From positions 7,826,546 through 7,855,907 of the forward strand of contig BFEA01000004.1 in assembly GCA_003427395.1 (NCBI GenBank): a DNA stretch of 29,362 nt, read 5' to 3'. Every line of letters starts with the position of its first letter. Within the stretch, counting starts at the first letter, position 1. Both the position numbers and the translations under genes were made by a program. Shown piece by piece: positions 9,942-19,400 of the stretch. Origin of the DNA: Chara braunii (Eukaryota; Streptophyta; Charophyceae; Charales; Characeae). The notes beneath the pieces were generated by a model. That model did no database searches, was not told where the DNA came from, and saw only the letters and a list, made by a program, of their open reading frames with translations.

Positions 9942-10481
9942 GGATTATTAGAGAGATGGTTAACAACAGACACTATTTACAGGTCACTTTCAACCACTTC
10001 AGGTCCCCACCTGAAACTCCTGAAATGACCTGAAGTGGCTGAAACTTCTGAAAGGGGTTTCAGGTACCCCCATCCAAATGGTTGGATGGGGGTACCTGAA
10101 ACCCCTTTCAGAAGTTTCAGCCACTTCAGCGGTTTCAGGTCCCCACCTGAAATTCCTGAAATGACCTGAAGTGGTTGAAGCTTCTAAAAGGGGTTTCAGG
10201 TACCCCATCCAAATCGTTGAATGGGGGTACCTGAAACCCCTTTCAGAAGCTTCAGCCACTTCAGCGGTTTCAGGTCCCCAACACCTGAAACTCCGGAAAT
10301 GACTTGAAGTGGCTGAAAAAACAGGCTGAAAAAAAAAAAAAACATAAAACGTGTCCTCCAAACCACCTGAAACTTCTTAAATGACCTGAAGTGTCTTCAG
10401 GCCATTTCAGCGGTTTCATACCACTTCAGAATCTTTCATTCTGAAATTTCAGGTGGTCGTTAACCGCGAGTGGATTATTAG
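9942..10481. mobile_element. Foldback (MULE-like) element with 10-bp target duplication
   Basis: GGATTATTAG occurs at 9942-9951 and 10472-10481. Between them lies a 520-bp element whose ends contain GGTTAAC (left, 9958-9964) and GTTAACC (right, 10459-10465) in inverted orientation. The rest of the element is built from CTGAAA/TTTCAG and ACCTGAA words and has no credible coding capacity; the apparent frames reflect the repeats. A 9-11 bp duplication points to a Mutator-like or similar non-autonomous element. It sits just upstream of the LINE A 5' repeats. Confidence 0.75.
10002..10330. repeat. Tandem array of 136-bp units, each a near-perfect palindrome
   Basis: Units start with GGTCCCCA at 10002, 10138 and 10273 (periods 136 and 135); the third is partial and ends near 10330. 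In unit one the text from about 10029 to 10081 (CTGAAGTGGCTGAAACTTCT onward to CATCCAAATGG) is mirrored by 10082-10135 with nearly complete complementarity. Unit two does the same around about 10214. Each unit could extrude a cruciform or fold as a long RNA hairpin. Confidence 0.85.
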
Positions 10482-10880
10482 TGAATCCAAACGTTAAAAC
10501 GTTCACACGTTCACACAATAATTGACCTGTTGACCCAGTCCTATGCCATATGTCAGGGGCGGGCGGGAGGGGGGGCGGGACCGGGAGTAGAGGTGGTGAG
10601 GTCGGGGTGGAAGAGGACGGAAGACGAGAGTGACGAGAGTGAAGGTGGACAGAGCGGTTAGGGGTGACTGCTCGCTTCAGGGGAGAAGAGGGGGAGAAGA
10701 ACTGTAGGTCTGCACGGGGTGTGGGCGTGGGGAAGGGCAGGGCAGGATGGAAGTGGCAGCCGGTCATGAGACATTTCACCCCACCGCTTATGTAAGCGGT
10801 AATTCTGAGCCGCTGCTGACGTGTATCGTCTTCTATCTTTTTCGCATCCAGATATCCGTGTTGCCCTCGTGTCGCTAATT
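10482..10880. other. Purine- and GC-rich non-coding stretch
   Basis: The stretch has strong strand bias (GGGCGGGCGGGAGGGGG at 10557 onward, then GA-rich repeats such as GACGAGAGTGACGAGAGTGA at 10625). A short inverted pair, CCGCTTA...TAAGCGG, lies near 10783-10799. I see no protein match. It could be a promoter-like or transposon-derived sequence. Confidence 0.4.
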
Positions 10881-11458
10881 CGTAGTGCTCCTCACATTTC
10901 TAATCCCACCCTTTGTCACCATGTATTTCCTGTTCCCCTTCCTCATTGACCAGTTTTGCTCCCTTCGTATTATCATCTACCCACTCTGCTTCCCAGTCAC
11001 GTTTTGCCAGCTCATCACTATCACTATTTGTACCCCTATCCTCCCGATCGCTTGTGGTTCTTTCCCCGTCGGCTTTTAAGCGTTATACTCTCATCACCCT
11101 GAGACCCTCCACCTCTGCAGTAGTCGTAGTGAATTCCTGTATCTTTACCACACACCGCCCTCGTATCCCCACTCTTCTGCCAAAATTTCCACTCCACGTC
11201 TCACGTTCTATCCTCCTCGCAGGGGATCTGGTTCCTTCTTCCTCGTAACATAATGCCTTCGTTGGCCGACGTGCGCAGCCGAAGAATCCTCCTACCACAT
11301 CGCCAATCCAGCCATGGCGGTAGGTCTACTTCGCCTCTCGAAAACAACAGAGTCAGTGGGAGTGCGGTCGGCCCTCACCGTACTGGTCCCACTAGCGCGC
11401 TCGTCTCTAGCTCGCCACGGACCTCGCGTCAATAAAAAAAAAAAAAAAAAAAAAAAAA
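10881..11458 (+). other. Segment ending in A25, possible retroposed copy of a transcript
   Basis: Pyrimidine-rich DNA that ends in AAT followed by 25 A (11434-11458), directly abutting LINE copy E. Short frames are present (an ATG at 11253 gives 60 codons with Arg and Ser richness) but match nothing I know. A 3' poly-A next to an interrupted LINE suggests a retroposed insertion on the plus strand. I could not find a target duplication, so the left boundary is unknown and the reading is tentative. Confidence 0.35.
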
Positions 11459-12066
11459 GGTCCATAACAATCCCTCGGGCACTGCAGCATTATATGTTCC
11501 CTTGTGTCCGGTGTCTTGTGAGCAGGAAAGCTTGCAGTGCAGAGTTTGCACCATGGGCGAGGGCCTGACCCTGGTGCTTGAGCCTAGTACCGTCTTCACC
11601 CGAATACAACGCCCGGTCTTTATAGCTGTATTTGGGGCATCTTTCCATCTAGATACAGCGATAATGACAGGGCGTTCTATTCAGGTGAATAGGGTAGTCC
11701 TGTCTATCAACCAGTCGTTGGTAGGCAGGCAGCGGTGGTCAATTTGCCACTACAGCGACACGACGTTTGCTGGACTGGTTTTCGCTCTGGCAAACCAGCG
11801 GATAGGAGGCAACTTCCCACGTTTAAGTGCTTCATTCATCTGTGTCTTACAAATGTTCTTTTAGGTGGACTCGAGGACGGAGCATTCTGTAGGTAGAGGA
11901 TACTAAGGATAGCTTGTCCTTATGGCTCTGCCTCTCCTTTTCTGTTGTTGTGATGTCCAAACCTAGTTTTCGGCCTAATCCCAAAGACACTCTTTTTTTT
12001 TTGGGAGGGGGGGGCAAGTACGTTTGTGTCACAAACAAAGTTCAAAAGGGCAAAAAAAACAATAAC

Positions 12067-12616
12067 GGGCAACGAAAATATGGCCGTAGTTCGAAAAGGC
12101 AGTCATAACATCAGAAGGCGGTAACATCAGGCCCCGAGTTTGAAAAGGGCGGTTGTAGCACANNNNNNNNNNNNNNNNNNNNNNNNNNNNNNNNNNNNNN
12201 NNNNNNNNNNNNNNNNNNNNNNNNNNNNNNNNNNNNNNNNNNNNNNNNNNNNNNNNNNNNNNNNNNNNNNNNNNNNNNNNNNNNNNNNNNNNNNNNNNNN
12301 NNNNNNNNNNNNNNNNNNNNNNNNNNNNNNNNNNNNNNNNNNNNNNNNNNNNNNNNNNNNNNNNNNNNNNNNNNNNNNNNNNNNNNNNNNNNNNNNNNNN
12401 NNNNNNNNNNNNNNNNNNNNNNNNNNNNNNNNNNNNNNNNNNNNNNNNNNNNNNNNNNNNNNNNNNNNNNNNNNNNNNNNNNNNNNNNNNNNNNNNNNNN
12501 NNNNNNNNNNNNNNNNNNNNNNNGCTACAACCGCCCTTTTCAGACTCGGGGCCTGATGTTACCGCCTTCTGATGTTATGACTGCCTTTTCGAACTGCGGC
12601 CATTTTTCCGTTGCCC
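12067..12616. mobile_element. Foldback element with 93-bp inverted arms around an assembly gap
   Basis: The arms 12067-12159 and 12524-12616 are inverted copies of equal length with about five mismatches. Weaker similarity continues outward to roughly 12027 and 12680. The arms contain staggered GGC(A/G)GT...AACATCAG words. The gap 12163-12523 begins three bases inside one arm end and stops exactly at the other, so the unsequenced part is the loop or inner palindrome. The element sits within LINE copy E, between the FIFRVRY and STYRMLRPR blocks. No target duplication is clear because both flanks are T- or G-rich homopolymers. Confidence 0.75.
12163..12523. other. Assembly gap (361 N)
   Basis: Run of N between the two inverted arms. 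The length may be an estimate rather than a measured value. Confidence 0.99.
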
Positions 12617-13070
12617 ATTAGTCTTTTTTTTGCCTTTACAGTTTGAAAGTGTGCTACTACCGCACTTGTTTCTTTTTTTTTTCTGTTTTTTATTATTTGA
12701 GATACCTGGGCCATTATTCTGCTTTGGCTTTTCATGGCAATCACCAATCTCTGAAGGCCATCCCAGATAGATAACTGTTCCTGCCTCGCGGCTGAATGGC
12801 TACCGTCTTCCCCCGAACATAACGCACCCTAAAAATGAATGTACGCAAGTTATATTTCCGGCCAGATACATCCAAAATGAGGAGTGCGCTGTGTTTGTGG
12901 GAAGACAGTAGTAGGAACTGTTGCTGAGTAGACAACGATTTGAATCGACGCAACAATGTCGGGGCCACCCCGAAGGTCCCCCATTACAAAATGCAAAACA
13001 GGGGGAAAAGGGGAAAAAAACTGTCTTTTCCAGTTCATGTAGCAAGCTGCTGCCTAGGCATGCGGAGGAA

Positions 13071-13138
13071 CCGGGGGGGGAGGGAATGGAGGAGGGAGGG
13101 AGGGAGGGGAAACTGGGTGGGCAGGAGGGAGGAAATGA
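13071..13138 (+). repeat. G-rich low-complexity tract (GGGA repeats)
   Basis: CCGGGGGGGGAGGGAATGGA followed by repeated GGGA units. It has several G-runs able to form a G-quadruplex. No coding meaning is seen. Confidence 0.6.
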
Positions 13139-13998
13139 GCACCCCTTGCTGTGCATTTATCAAGTCGTCATTGAGAATAGTTGAAAGCTTCCTGACTACT
13201 TCGGAGTTCGAACACAGCCAATACTCACCCTAATGACTTTTGCGGATGTCCTTGTTACAATTGCAGTCAGATTCAGTCTCGGAAGTCACCTGGTACCATG
13301 AATGTGACCTTAATCTATGTACCTTTCAGTATTGACACTGTCAAGAATGCGGACAGGGCGCGAGGTGGTATACACACGGTGCCGTCCTTGACCTGCAAAT
13401 ATTGAAAAGTCAAATGAACGAAATATCCTGGGTCGGAGTCGGACCTATACACAAGACTTTGTTCCCAGCTGAGAAACGGACTCAGTCTGTTGCAAACAAT
13501 GAGGGACTGCGACTGGGATGCCAAAGCCTGAAACACCATACTGTAACTAAGAAGGAGCAAACATAAATATCACTCAAACCTAATCAAACCAAATTTACCA
13601 AAACAAACAATCTTGTGAATACTTGCACAAAACAGACACCATGGATCTGCTAAATGCAGTGTTTGGTAGAGATAAGTTGTGGAATCAATGTTGCCGAGCA
13701 GCAGACTTTGTCTAGAGATGAGATCGTTGAATGGCAACGGACTGCCTACCGCCAGCCCAACACAAGCAACAAGCTATATCGGAGTTGCTGAGGGGAGGGT
13801 GGGGTAGCAAATGGCCTGATGTGGCTTGTATCCAAGAAACACACTCGCTGGACAGTGGACACCACGGAACACAACTTGAAAGACAGGACGGTATGGCCAT
13901 TATAAGCATTCAGGTCACCGCCCGGCCGCCGGTCCCGGAAGCGCCGGAGTTAGCGCAGGAGTAGCAATCTCAATCTCGCTACAACTTGAATCCTGGCT

Positions 13999-14136
13999 AA
14001 AATAAAACCCCTCCCCACCAATAGATGGAGCAGCCCGCCAGAGAGACCCTCAATCCCGACGGTTCTCTTACCTCTGCCGGGATAGAGGGCTTTCACAAGG
14101 GCTAGCCTTGTAAATAAATAAAAATAAAACCCCTCC
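13999..14136 (+). mobile_element. 106-bp 5'-truncated LINE tail (or SINE) between 16-bp direct repeats
   Basis: AAAATAAAACCCCTCC is present exactly at 13999-14014 and 14121-14136. The insert begins with CCACCAATAGATGGAG (14015-14030), identical to the conserved 3' UTR word of LINE copy B on its coding strand. It holds a hairpin (ATCCCG 14053-14058 / CGGGAT 14078-14083) and ends in TAAATAAATAAAA. The long perfect duplication and the A-rich end are typical of target-primed reverse transcription. Because only the 3' module is present it is either an extreme 5' truncation or a SINE that borrowed the LINE tail. Confidence 0.82.
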
Positions 14137-15220
14137 ACTGTGTGACAAACCCGGAGGAGGGGTAGGAGGGTGTCGTTGCTGGCCATGTTGGAACCGAAAA
14201 TCATGTGACAATATCCTCTGCATATATGCGCCAGATGCAGCGCGATAAAGAAAATGTTTTTGAAACTTTTTTTGAAACCATAAAATGCAAAGCCTCAGAG
14301 TCCCTGGCCCGGGGCCGATCATAAGAGGTGTGCAATCCTCCTAACCTTTCCGGAAAAAAAAAGATCAAGGGATTCAGAATTGTTTCTACAAATTGGGCAC
14401 TTCCTGGGAAAATAATCCCACTCTCAGGCAAGGCACTACATATGATCTGAGATCTGTGGAATTATTGGCATTTAGCGAAGGCAATGCTTCAGTTCTTTTA
14501 TAGATTGGTTCAACAATGGCTTGATATTTGGGGTATAACTACGTCGCAGTCACCGTTTCCAGTTCTAAATCCACTTCAGGCATCCCTCAAATGCAACACA
14601 TCCCCACCCAACCCTAAAGCTGGGTTGGATACATTCACGATTTTCCTCGCTTTGGAGCAAAATTTGTGAAATCGCAACTGAAATGCATGTAAAACTGGAA
14701 AAAACCTTGACTGCGCCCGAGTTTTCCCTTGATATTTATGACCAGGAAATGCAATTAATAATCCAAATTAGTAGCCAAGTCCCGCTAAGCCCAGCAAACA
14801 GAAATTCGATAACAAAATCTCTAATATCTCTATAATGAACAATGTGACCACTTGGACGTCACTCAACAACAAGTCAGCATCCAGAACTTGAGGCCTTGGC
14901 TCTTAAACTTTGCTCAACATCGTTGGCAAGGTCAGCTAATCAAAGGAAAGCTTACCAAGTATCTGACAGAAGGGTCAGATTGATGCCACCTTTTTTGCAT
15001 TAGCACGAACAAGAGCAGGAAGGAACACTACATAAGCACCAGGGAACCCACTACACTACAGCCCTCAACTCATTCAACCACATCGGCGGACAGTGTAAAC
15101 CACCAGTACTTCCTAAAGTCGTGCCAGTTAACACGCCACAATTTCAGGAAACGTACGGGGCACTACAGGAGCACCCAAATTCATCCGACTATAAATGTTT
15201 CTACTCTATTTTTTTCCACG
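14137..15220 (+). other. Heavily decayed interior of LINE copy D
   Basis: Apart from CIYAPD near 14215 no protein motif is secure. A block near 14525-14600 (NYVAVTVSSSKSTSGI) could be the equivalent of copy A's DHRMIAMGHTHVKRRPGY, which would agree with its position. Otherwise I see only stops in all frames. No RNA gene or other element is visible. Confidence 0.45.
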
Positions 15221-15485
15221 GCCAATAGCTGGGCCAAGTACTAGCCTATGTTTTTTTTTAAGAACTATTTACTTCTTCCAAAAACCCTCAGCGCAGGGAG
15301 GAGGAAGATCAAGCTATTGAGAGATTTCTCACTCCGCTGGCACAAAGACTCGTGCAAGAACAGAGGGATGAACTAGAAAGATAAAAACCTAAGGAGGGGA
15401 TCTGGATAGCTCTTCTCCAAGTGGAGGAAGACAAAACACCTGGTATAGATGGGCTTCCTTTTTCTTTTTAAAGATTCTGTGGGAC

Positions 15486-15554
15486 CTATTAGGGAGAGTG
15501 ATAAGAACAACCCCCCCTAATAGAATCCTTTCATGTCACTCCATCTATTGGTGG
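15486..15554 (-). other. Conserved 3' module of LINE copy B (16-mer plus hairpin)
   Basis: CTCCATCTATTGGTGG at 15539-15554 (the complement of CCACCAATAGATGGAG) is followed on the minus strand, after 15 nt, by a perfect 9-bp stem: CTATTAGGG 15486-15494 with CCCTAATAG 15515-15523, loop 20 nt. About 16 nt later comes an A-rich tail (AAAAAGAAAAAGG on the minus strand, near 15473-15461). Copies C and D' have the same layout. Confidence 0.85.
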
Positions 15555-16279
15555 AGAGCAGCACCTGCCGGAAACCGGGTCCAGCGTCCCTCATACACAT
15601 CAGGGTTCTCAATACATAATGAAGATAGATAGTAATAATTATGACTCCCTTGGGATGAATCAGTGCCTCTTCACCCATGGCTGGGCGCCATATCGTATGC
15701 TTCCTACCTATCTTTGAATCACCCGAGTTACTATACATACCATGAATGTGAGTTCACCAAACTTTTGCATAGCATTGCTCATACCCAAACCAAAACCTGG
15801 GGACCACACTCAACGAGGGTCGAGAGAAGGGATCAGGGAAGTCTGAGAACACACACAAGGGTATCGTTGCATCCAATCCGCAAACATCAACCGGTAATTC
15901 CTGCTTAACTCTTCATCATCCACTCTCTTAGCCTCTTCCCACTTTACCCGTCTCAGTTTCCCCCCTTGGTTCTCCCCAAGCCAGCAATGACTGAAGTTTT
16001 GAATAAGTCTAAGGATTTCAGCACGTGAAAATAATTGTTGAACTTCTATTTTTTCTTGTTCTCATTTAGTTGAAATATGTGTTTGCATCTGTTGCTTAAT
16101 TGTATTTGTAAACTCCACTCCATCTAACCTTACCCCTTCCCATCAAAAGGACATTTACTCAACCACATTGCCCAAAGAACAACTCTTCTTCCCACAGTAT
16201 ATAGGTTCTGAGGAAAGTCATTGTCGGGATCGGGAACCCATGATTCTAGCAAGATAGCTTTCCAGTCCCATAACCAAGG
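15555..16279 (-). other. LINE copy B 3' UTR and decayed C-terminus
   Basis: 15555-15600 still matches the 3' UTR of copy C (the text around GTCCAGCGTC at 15580-15589). The rest is degraded ORF2 end and UTR with stops in every frame. I see no separate gene. Confidence 0.5.
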
Positions 16280-16690
16280 AATTTGGGGTCCCAATTGACT
16301 CCAAATTTGGTGTCACCACCTCCAAAGCCAAATGGCTCAGGGCATTCTAGAAATGCATGCTCAATCCTTTCATGGATTGCCCTTACTGAAAGGTTGTCTT
16401 GCAGAATTTGCACCAAGGAAATGCAAGACCTTTTTGCTCCAGCGTGGACCGATCAATCAACCAATTGTTAGCAGGAAGACAACGATGCTCAATTTGTCAT
16501 TGTAATGAGGTCACCTTTGATGGTTTTGATTTCATAATGCGGAACCATTTGATTGGCTTTAGATCCTCTCTACTTAAATTGAAATGCTTTAATATCCATC
16601 TGACCACCACCTTGACGACCTTATCTTTTAAGTTAATCCTCGGTCGAAGCATACAATAAGTTGATTTCATGGTTTTCACTTTCAAGGTGT
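16280..16690 (-). pseudogene. LINE copy B ORF2, zinc-motif region
   Basis: The minus strand gives STYCMLRPRINLKDKVVKVV, then QIEHRCLPANNWLIDRSTLE and LAFPWCKFC (plus-strand about 16410-16440), followed after a stop by text ending in a Cys-Pro near 16330. These match copy A's AYSHIKPTNHRALQRQIIHRCL and SPLCSYC. The second half of the zinc motif is blurred by a frameshift. Confidence 0.7.
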
Positions 16691-16827
16691 GAAGAGATCG
16701 AACACATGTTCTACCTCTACCTCCTGGTGTAGTCCATACCTAGTTCACGGCCAATGGGTCAAGAGTCAGCTCTTAGATCGGAGTTTCCAGTCTAAATGCC
16801 AACCATGTACATTTCTATTTCAATACC

Positions 16828-17178
16828 TTAATTGAAGTTAATTCTAAATACGTGGTTGCCATTCACCCATCTACACTTCCCGTGTCTATTGGAGAGGACT
16901 GTGTCATCATGTGCAAGACTGAAAGACAAGAGGATCTCACCATTAGGATGAATTTCTAGAATATTATCAATTAGAAGAGGTTGATCTCTGACGGTCACCC
17001 AATCACCAACTATAAATTTGAGCCCCTTGCGAAGGATACGAACCCATTCCAAAGGAACTAGTTTTATTATTTTTTCTCGAGCCTCCACCGGGTGGTGACA
17101 GTAGCGAAGGTGACTTTGACACTCTGCAAGGGAAATTTGATCTTCGGTGTCCCCATTACATATATCATTTATTTTCAA
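16828..17178 (-). pseudogene. LINE copy B ORF2, block before the zinc region
   Basis: A 116-codon open stretch. IKLVPLEWVRILRKGLKFIVGDWV (residues about 38-61) corresponds to copy A's DSIPLAWIRKLKEGPTIDKGDRV and copy C's EVIPLAWVAELKRGPMIKQGDWV. HPNGEILLSFS and WVNGNHVFRI follow. No catalytic residues are known here; the block is conserved among the copies in this window. Confidence 0.75.
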
Positions 17179-17546
17179 AACTTTTCTTTAAACCCGTCCT
17201 TTCCATCGTGAATCCATACAGTGGAGGACACACTTATAAGCATCTTTGATTCATCTGTTGTCAAAAAGAGGTTCTTGACACACCTCTGTCCATCTATTAG
17301 GGAAAACTTTGTCTGGTAACGGTAGCTTCCTCCACGTGTTCAGCACGGTGAGTCAAAATGGGTCATGTGAAGGTGAATCCTTGTCACTTCACTGTCAGAG
17401 AGAAATTGTTCCTCCAAGTCGTTCGAAGACCTTCTGGTCAGCGGCCAAATTCAGGGGTTTATACTTTCAGGGATGAGTTGAGCTAATCGTTTAATTTGTT
17501 CACATGCCAGTGCACTCCAAGGGGTCTGAGGGTTTAACAACAGATG
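17179..17546 (-). pseudogene. LINE copy B ORF2, post-RT block, left of the MITE
   Basis: The minus strand reads HLLLNPQTPWSALACEQIKRL and LIPESINP, then DGQRCVKNLFL and VWIHDGKDGF. HLLLNPQTPW matches copy A's RLLLGNNIPWA, which directly follows the GGLGI box. The GGLGI box of this copy lies on the other side of the MITE. Confidence 0.7.
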
Positions 17547-18168
17547 CTTAATCCCATGGCTACGCCAGACCCGGACCCGGACATTTCTGGACATGGAACC
17601 GAACCCGTGTCCGGTAGTTTCCGGACGTCCGGAATTCTGGACATTTTCGGACCTCCGGACATGGGGGGATCCGGACGGTCCGGATGTTTGGACAGGTCCG
17701 AAAATGTCTGGACAATTAAAGAAAATAAAAATAAAAAAATCTGAAAAGAAAGCATGCTTTGTAGAATAACAATGCAAACCACTTTTGCCTCAGATTCATG
17801 TCAGAATTCCTAACCAAACTTGAGTTACAAGTCAAAAACTATAACAAAGCTTTAAAAAAGACTTCAAAAACTAATAAAAGGTAATGAGTTATTAATAATT
17901 AAAAAATTGGGGTTGTCTAATAAATTATTATAGAGAAAGAGCATGTCCGGACCCCCCAAAAACCTGAAAACCCCCAACACTATTCTGGGGGCTTGGTTCC
18001 TCGATGGGGAAGGGTCCTGGACCATCTTTTTTTTTTTTTTTTTTTTTTNAATTTTGGCAGATCCGGACCTTCCAGACGGGACGTCTGGAGTCCGGACTGA
18101 ATCCAGACCGTCTGGACGGCGGTCCGGACATTCGGATCGTAGCCATGCTTCGTAGCCATGCTTAATCC
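17547..18168. mobile_element. hAT-like MITE, 606 bp, 8-bp target duplication, CCGGA-rich arms
   Basis: CTTAATCC stands at 17547-17554 and 18161-18168. The element (17555-18160) starts with CATGGCTACG and ends with CGTAGCCATG, a perfect 10-bp terminal inverted repeat. The right end carries the last block twice (CGTAGCCATGCTTCGTAGCC at 18138-18157). Both arms (17570-17715 and 17943-18130) are dense in TCCGGAC words; the centre is AT-rich. A short T22 run with an ambiguous base lies at 18027-18049. Removing the element plus one duplication restores the LINE B frame: GLGIIDP before it leads into QWIKHLLLNPQTPW. The 8-bp duplication suggests hAT; the terminal bases are not the commonest hAT type. 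Confidence 0.88.
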
Positions 18169-18639
18169 ATTGAATATATAAATGTCATAATTTAAGTTGC
18201 AGGATCAATAATCCCTAGAGCTAGTCTTAGACTAAATCATTGATATTTACGTAAACCAGCAAATGAGATTTTTATGTTCATGATTCCCTTCGCATAAAAA
18301 AATTGTAAGTTGACGTCAGAATATCTAAATGGCAACTTTATCCATTGCTCATATGGCTGATTTATATTAGACGGAAGCTAGAACGACATTGTTAATGACC
18401 AAAAGACGTCTCAATATGGGGGTGTGTTTATCTTTCTATGTTTCTAGCTTGAGTTGGGTTTGTTGGGTGATCCAATTATTGTTACTAGTTGGTTTTCCTT
18501 CAACAGATAGAAACATTTCTGGCACAAAGGATTGAGGTTTCCATGGGGAACCATTTTACATGTGGCTATTTTGCAGGCCGAATTCCTTAGTAGTGAATCC
18601 ACCACACCCACTAACTAACCTTCATGTTTGACAAACTAC
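18169..18639 (-). pseudogene. LINE copy B ORF2, post-RT block right of the MITE
   Basis: GLGIIDP is visible on the minus strand at plus-strand 18201-18221, directly adjoining the MITE target. The stretch from there to the RT (to about 18640) is decayed with no further clear motif. Confidence 0.6.
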
Positions 18640-19400
18640 AAAATATGTCTATCCTTCTTTAAAATTTTGCTATGTTCTCATAAGATGCTTCCGCCATCAA
18701 AGAAAGATCATCAACAAACAAAGAGAAAACATGAATAACTTCCTCTGGGATGGATGTTACATGAATACGCTTGATTTTCATATGATGTCACAGTTTCACC
18801 GCTAGAGCTTCCATAATCATCACAAACAAAAAATTGACAATTGAATCCCCTTATCTAACAGATATTTGCAATGGGATTAGCAGCGCCATATTACTGTTAA
18901 CCATTATCGTGGTAGTAGCGTGCATATGTAAGATTTCAATTCATCGCATGAAACATGGTTCAAAGTTAAGGTTCTCCAAACATCTCGCTATAAGAAATCC
19001 ATTCACATGATCATATGTTTTTTCAAAGTCAATAAATATAAAGGCCACATTATGCTTGAATTAACGTGTAAGCATAATTAGCATTTAAGTTCAACTGGTT
19101 TATTCATAAGAATACAACATCATGTATATTTTTTTCTATGATAAACTCTGTCTCAGACTGTCTGAGATGGTTGGATAATATCTGCAATGACTTTAGTTAG
19201 ACGTTCAACTAATGTTTTAGTTATCAATGCATAAATTATTGTGAGCAGAATGATAGGCAGACAATTTCGAATGTTATATTTGTCTCCTTTCTTATATAAT
19301 AAAGTTAATATCCCTTGTCCCTTAAACTTTCTCATATCACCTAAGAGCCAGACTGTATGGTCCAAGTCCACAAGGTCGTAAGAAAAAAAAATTCACAATA
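18640..19400 (-). pseudogene. LINE copy B ORF2, RT domain
   Basis: Minus-strand frames give GQGILTLLYKKGDKYNIRN (block 1), IYALITKTLVERLTKVIADIIQPSQT (block 2, 19153-19290), AFIFIDFEKTYDHVNG (block 3, about 19005-19050), IPLQISVR with a stop before GDS (block 4, about 18850) and LFVDDLSLM (catalytic box, about 18700-18725). The order equals that of copy A. Three or more stops are present. Confidence 0.82.

Larger units (their letters stand above)
11459..13560 (-). pseudogene. LINE copy E, C-terminal ORF2 fragment (minus), split by a foldback element
   Basis: Minus-strand fragments in LINE order: a possible LSWEQSLVYRS stretch near 13450, GDLRGGPDIVASIQIVVYSAT (about 12930-12990), FIFRVRYVRGKTVAIQPRGR (about 12780-12850), STYRMLRPRVHLKEHL (11847-11900), QIDHRCLPTNDWLIDRTT in decayed form (about 11690-11750), and WCKLC...REHIMLQCP (about 11475-11560), which restores the CX2C...HX4C zinc motif. 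They align with copy A positions 300-1460. The fragment is cut at its 3' side by the A25 segment. Stops and frameshifts are numerous, so it is older than copy A. The boundary beyond 13240 is soft. Confidence 0.65.
13690..15465 (+). pseudogene. LINE copy D (plus strand), 5' half: endonuclease and linker up to the RT
   Basis: Plus-strand frames give RSLNGNGLPTAQHKQQAISE in decayed form (from about 13722), WPDVACIQETHS (13811-13850, the catalytic Glu motif), GSAGVSAGVAISISLQLES (13938-13992), CDNILCIYAPDAAR (14205-14246), then a poorly preserved stretch. Near 15240 FFKNY-like text is followed by TSSKNPQRREEEDQAIERFLTPL and DKTPGIDGLP (15430-15460), the linker block just before RT block 1. The distance from endonuclease to linker, once the 122-bp insertion is removed, is about the same as in copy A. 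The frame then stops abruptly at about 15460 and resumes at 21250. Multiple stops make this an old copy. Confidence 0.72.

Noticed and set aside
9999-10361. Minus-strand open frame of 120 codons
   Set aside because: It is the translation of the tandem palindromes; repeated ETAEVAEASERGF units come from repeated DNA.
11253-11568. Small plus-strand genes (ATG at 11253 and 11314)
   Set aside because: One runs through the A25 tract (poly-Lys) and into LINE E antisense; no recognised domain and no sign of coding constraint.
14340-14410. Possible minus-strand zinc motif CPICRNNSESLDLFF
   Set aside because: The region lies inside plus-strand LINE D, the distal His and Cys are absent, and no neighbouring LINE blocks are found on that strand.
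15240-15465. Host protein fragment with ERFLTPLAQRL
   Set aside because: DKTPGIDGLP at its end is the LINE linker before RT block 1, and the continuation is found at 21250.
17544-18155. Open frames rich in Pro, Asp and Gly (SGPDR-like)
   Set aside because: They translate the TCCGGAC words of the MITE arms and one contains an ambiguous base.
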